Assembly (NCBI GenBank): GCA_910578735.1
Contig: CAJTSQ010000071.1
Coordinates: 1-6,177, forward strand
Reading direction: 5' to 3'
DNA: 6,177 bases
Source: an uncultured Oscillospiraceae bacterium
Lineage (GTDB): Bacteria > Bacillota > Clostridia > Oscillospirales > Oscillospiraceae
In this document: one piece after another, positions 3,918-6,177 of the stretch
How positions within the stretch are numbered: position 1 is the first letter of the stretch
How the letters are laid out: every line of letters begins with the position of its first letter
Notes under the pieces: generated by a model
What the model was told of the DNA's origin: nothing
What the model saw: only the letters and a program-made list of their open reading frames with translations
The model's database searches: none
Translations under genes and position numbers: made by a program

Positions 3918-6177
3918 TTACCGCTCCTGCCGGGAACGTTTCGGCTTATCCTTGTCAGCGGACCGCTCTCTGGACGGTCTGGGCCGGTTCAGGCTGTCCA
4001 ACACGGAGTGACGCTCGCTTTTGGCGATGTCCTCCATCGGACGCGGACCGCCGCTGATGTTGAGCTGCATATCCAGCGCAGCGAGGCGGGCGGACTTCTC
4101 TTTCAGCTCGTCCTCCCGTGGGAAGGACTTACCCACCTCGGCTTTGGTTGCTTCCCTCTGCTCATAGAGATTTTGCAACTGGGCCTGAACCATCTTCAAA
4201 CGCTCCGGCATCTTATCAAGCGCGTGGTCCATGCGGACCAGAGCGCCCACAGGGTCGGTCCCTACCGGTGTCCGGTGGGTCATTTCCCCTTTTAGTACCA
4301 GTTCACGTTGAAAACCGCTGACCTCCGTTGATAAGGTGAATCCTCTGTAACTGCCGATCTCTGTCAGCTCACCGCTGGTGATCTCCTTCAGCGCGGACAG
4401 GACGGCCTTTCCGGCCTCCTGCTTGTCAGTGAAGGTGATGCCCTGCACCACCATTCCGGCGAAGCCCTGTGTAACCTCAGCGGCGGGAGCAGGAGTATCT
4501 GCTGTGTCCGGCTTTGCCTCCTGAGCCAGAACAGGCTTTTCCTTGACCACCATAGGGTGAGGATGCTCCGCCAGAGTTTTCATGTCAGCCTCCAGCCCCT
4601 TGATAAAGCCCTGATATTGGACGATCTGCTCCGGGAAATATTTCAGCAGCTGGTCCTCCATCTGAAACTGCTTGCTCTGATGGGCGGACTTCATGATCTT
4701 GAGCCTGGAAACGTCCACGTCCAGCTCCATGCGCTCCTTGATGCGCGGGTCCCCGGCGCACAGGGCCTTGATCTCCGCATAGGAAAGGGCGGATTCGTCC
4801 ACATCCTCGCAGGTTCTGGCTGGTGACTTGCTTGTCATGATTTGTGAGATAAATTGCTGCTTTTTCTCGATTGTCTGCCACAAATAGGCGTCAAAAGTTC
4901 CTTCTGTGACGTAACGAAACACATGAACTTTTTCGTTGCCGTTGCCCTGACGCTCGATGCGGCCCTTGCGCTGAATCAGGTCGCGGGGCCTCCACGGGCA
5001 GTCCAGATCATGGAGTGCGATCAATTTGTCCTGGACATTGGTGCCAGCTCCAAGCTTTTGCGTACTGCCCAGCAGGACGCGCACCTGGCCGGAGCGCACC
5101 TTTGCGAAAAGCTCCTTTTTCTGAACATTGGTTTTTGCATCGTGGATGAACGCCACCTGATCCGGTGCCATCCCTCCGGCGATGAGTTTCTGCCGGATGT
5201 CCTCATAGATGGTAAAGGGCTTTTCCTGCTCCAGAGGAATCGCGTTTTCCAGCATATGCAGCGTGGGATTATCCAGCTTATCTCCCATGCCCCTCTTCTT
5301 GGAGGGAGCGGCCTTCGGCGTGCTGACATCGCAGAAAACGAGCTGTGTCAATTTCTGACTGTCTCCCTCGCGCCAATACCGTAGAATGTTTTCCACGCAA
5401 AGGTTGACCTTTGTTCCCGGCTCGTCCGGGAGGGTGGGGTCAATCACGCGCTGGTCCAGCCCCAGCTTTCGCCCGTCACTGGTTATGACAAGCATATTGT
5501 CCTCTTTGGAATCCACACTTCCAGAGTGGACCCTGCTGGCGCGTTCGGACAGGTCCTTCACCATTGCCTGCTGGATCACGGTGGGCTTTGCGGCAACATT
5601 GTGGTACTCCACCTCCGGCGTGGGAAGGTCCAGCTGGTCAGCGGTCTTGATGTCCGCCACCTCTTTGAAGATGTTCATCAATTCCGGGAGGTTGAAGAAC
5701 TTGGCGAAGCGGGTCCGGGCGCGGTAGCCGGTGCCCTCCGGGGCCAGCTCTAAAGCGGTAGTGGTTTCCCCGAAGCGGGAGGCCCAGCTGTCAAAGTGGG
5801 TCATGCCCATTTCCTGCAAACGGTCATATTGGAGGTATCGTTGGACGGTATACATCTCTGTCATGGAGTTGCTGATTGGCGTACCTGTAGCGAAGATAAC
5901 GCCACGATTTTTTGTGATTTCGTCCAGATACCGGCACTTTGCGAACATATCGGAGGACTTCTGCGCATCGGTGGTGGCGAGGCCCGCCACGTTGCGCATT
6001 TTTGTATAAAGGAATAAATTTTTGTAATTATCCGACTCGTCCACAAACATTCTGTCCACACCTAACTGCTCAAAGGTGACAACATCATCTTTGCGGTGGT
6101 TGGCCTGTAATTTCTCCAGCCGCGCCTCCAGCTGCCGCTTGGTCCGCTCCAGCTGCTTCACTGTAAACCGCTCCCCG
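3918..6177 (-). CDS. Giant SNF2-like ICE helicase (methylase/helicase family), C-terminal part
   Basis: The frame stays open through the right edge (GERFTVKQLERTKRQ); the GTG at 6161 is internal, so this is the C-terminal ~750 residues of a much longer protein. Numbering from that GTG, the SF2 helicase features are: a Walker B-like VDESDNYKNL (40-49); ATGTPISNS (91-99), like motif III; LLGSTQKLGAGTNVQ (363-377), like motif V; and LIQRKGRIERQGNGNEKV (395-412), motif VI with the arginine fingers. Then follow a helical region (~460-530), a Pro/Ala linker (~541-562), a small domain (~566-630), a coiled coil (~650-700) and a basic tail (RPRPSRERSADKDKPKRS). Motif I and any methylase domain would lie beyond the edge. 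Such proteins of about 2000 residues or more are typical of Tn1549-like elements and often carry an N6-adenine methylase domain; they are thought to remodel or protect the transferred DNA, but this is not proven. The gene ends in a hairpin. Confidence 0.9.
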   Translation of the reverse strand, partial: GERFTVKQLERTKRQLEARLEKLQANHRKDDVVTFEQLGVDRMFVDESDNYKNLFLYTKMRNVAGLATTDAQKSSDMFAKCRYLDEITKNRGVIFATGTPISNSMTEMYTVQRYLQYDRLQEMGMTHFDSWASRFGETTTALELAPEGTGYRARTRFAKFFNLPELMNIFKEVADIKTADQLDLPTPEVEYHNVAAKPTVIQQAMVKDLSERASRVHSGSVDSKEDNMLVITSDGRKLGLDQRVIDPTLPDEPGTKVNLCVENILRYWREGDSQKLTQLVFCDVSTPKAAPSKKRGMGDKLDNPTLHMLENAIPLEQEKPFTIYEDIRQKLIAGGMAPDQVAFIHDAKTNVQKKELFAKVRSGQVRVLLGSTQKLGAGTNVQDKLIALHDLDCPWRPRDLIQRKGRIERQGNGNEKVHVFRYVTEGTFDAYLWQTIEKKQQFISQIMTSKSPARTCEDVDESALSYAEIKALCAGDPRIKERMELDVDVSRLKIMKSAHQSKQFQMEDQLLKYFPEQIVQYQGFIKGLEADMKTLAEHPHPMVVKEKPVLAQEAKPDTADTPAPAAEVTQGFAGMVVQGITFTDKQEAGKAVLSALKEITSGELTEIGSYRGFTLSTEVSGFQRELVLKGEMTHRTPVGTDPVGALVRMDHALDKMPERLKMVQAQLQNLYEQREATKAEVGKSFPREDELKEKSARLAALDMQLNISGGPRPMEDIAKSERHSVLDSLNRPRPSRERSADKDKPKRSRQER

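Noticed and set aside
4585..5329. Minus-strand frames at 4585-4881 and 5021-5329 within the helicase region
   Set aside because: They are alternative frames of the helicase gene, whose motifs V and VI lie in the long frame that spans both.

Overview
This window looks like the accessory and mobilisation part of an integrative conjugative element of the Tn1549 / CTn type, from a GC-rich gut Firmicute (Oscillospiraceae or Lachnospiraceae-like). The evidence is a set of proteins typical of such elements (a giant SNF2-type helicase, a DUF3849 protein and MobC), strong GGAGG ribosome binding sites, sigma-A-like promoters and a Gram-positive surface protein gene. The host assignment is an inference; no rRNA or housekeeping gene is present.

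Layout from right to left, the direction in which most genes are read (minus strand): (1) 6177-3918, the C-terminal ~750 residues of a very large SNF2-like helicase, cut by the right edge and ending in a terminator-like hairpin at its stop codon. (2) 3669-3914, the only plus-strand gene, an 81-residue basic protein with an extended -10 promoter; it converges on the helicase gene with a 3-bp gap. (3) 3595-2678, a protein built from two tandem DUF3849 units, followed 2 bp later by (4) 2675-2337, a MobC-type relaxosome protein. (5) 2268-1819, a conserved-looking 149-residue protein of unknown function with its own promoter, closed by two tandem intrinsic terminators. (6) 1740-1651, a possible 29-codon leader ORF whose stop overlaps the next start. 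(7) 1654-1, the N-terminal 551 residues of a secreted surface protein with a signal peptide, a long Thr-rich region and the beginning of a Cys-containing thioester (TQXA/TED) domain, cut by the left edge.

How they fit together: MobC would help load a relaxase at oriT. The helicase and the DUF3849 protein are typical passengers of this ICE family with poorly known roles. The surface protein is probably cargo for adhesion of the host cell or for donor-recipient contact. No relaxase, oriT, T4SS gene, integrase or attachment site can be identified here. Almost the whole window is coding; the longest gap between confident genes is about 165 bp (1655-1818), which holds the tandem terminators and the leader ORF.

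The most unusual parts are the thioester surface protein, which carries ~450 residues of Thr-rich repeats before its thioester domain; its terminator-plus-leader-ORF upstream region; and the opposing promoters at 3611-3664.
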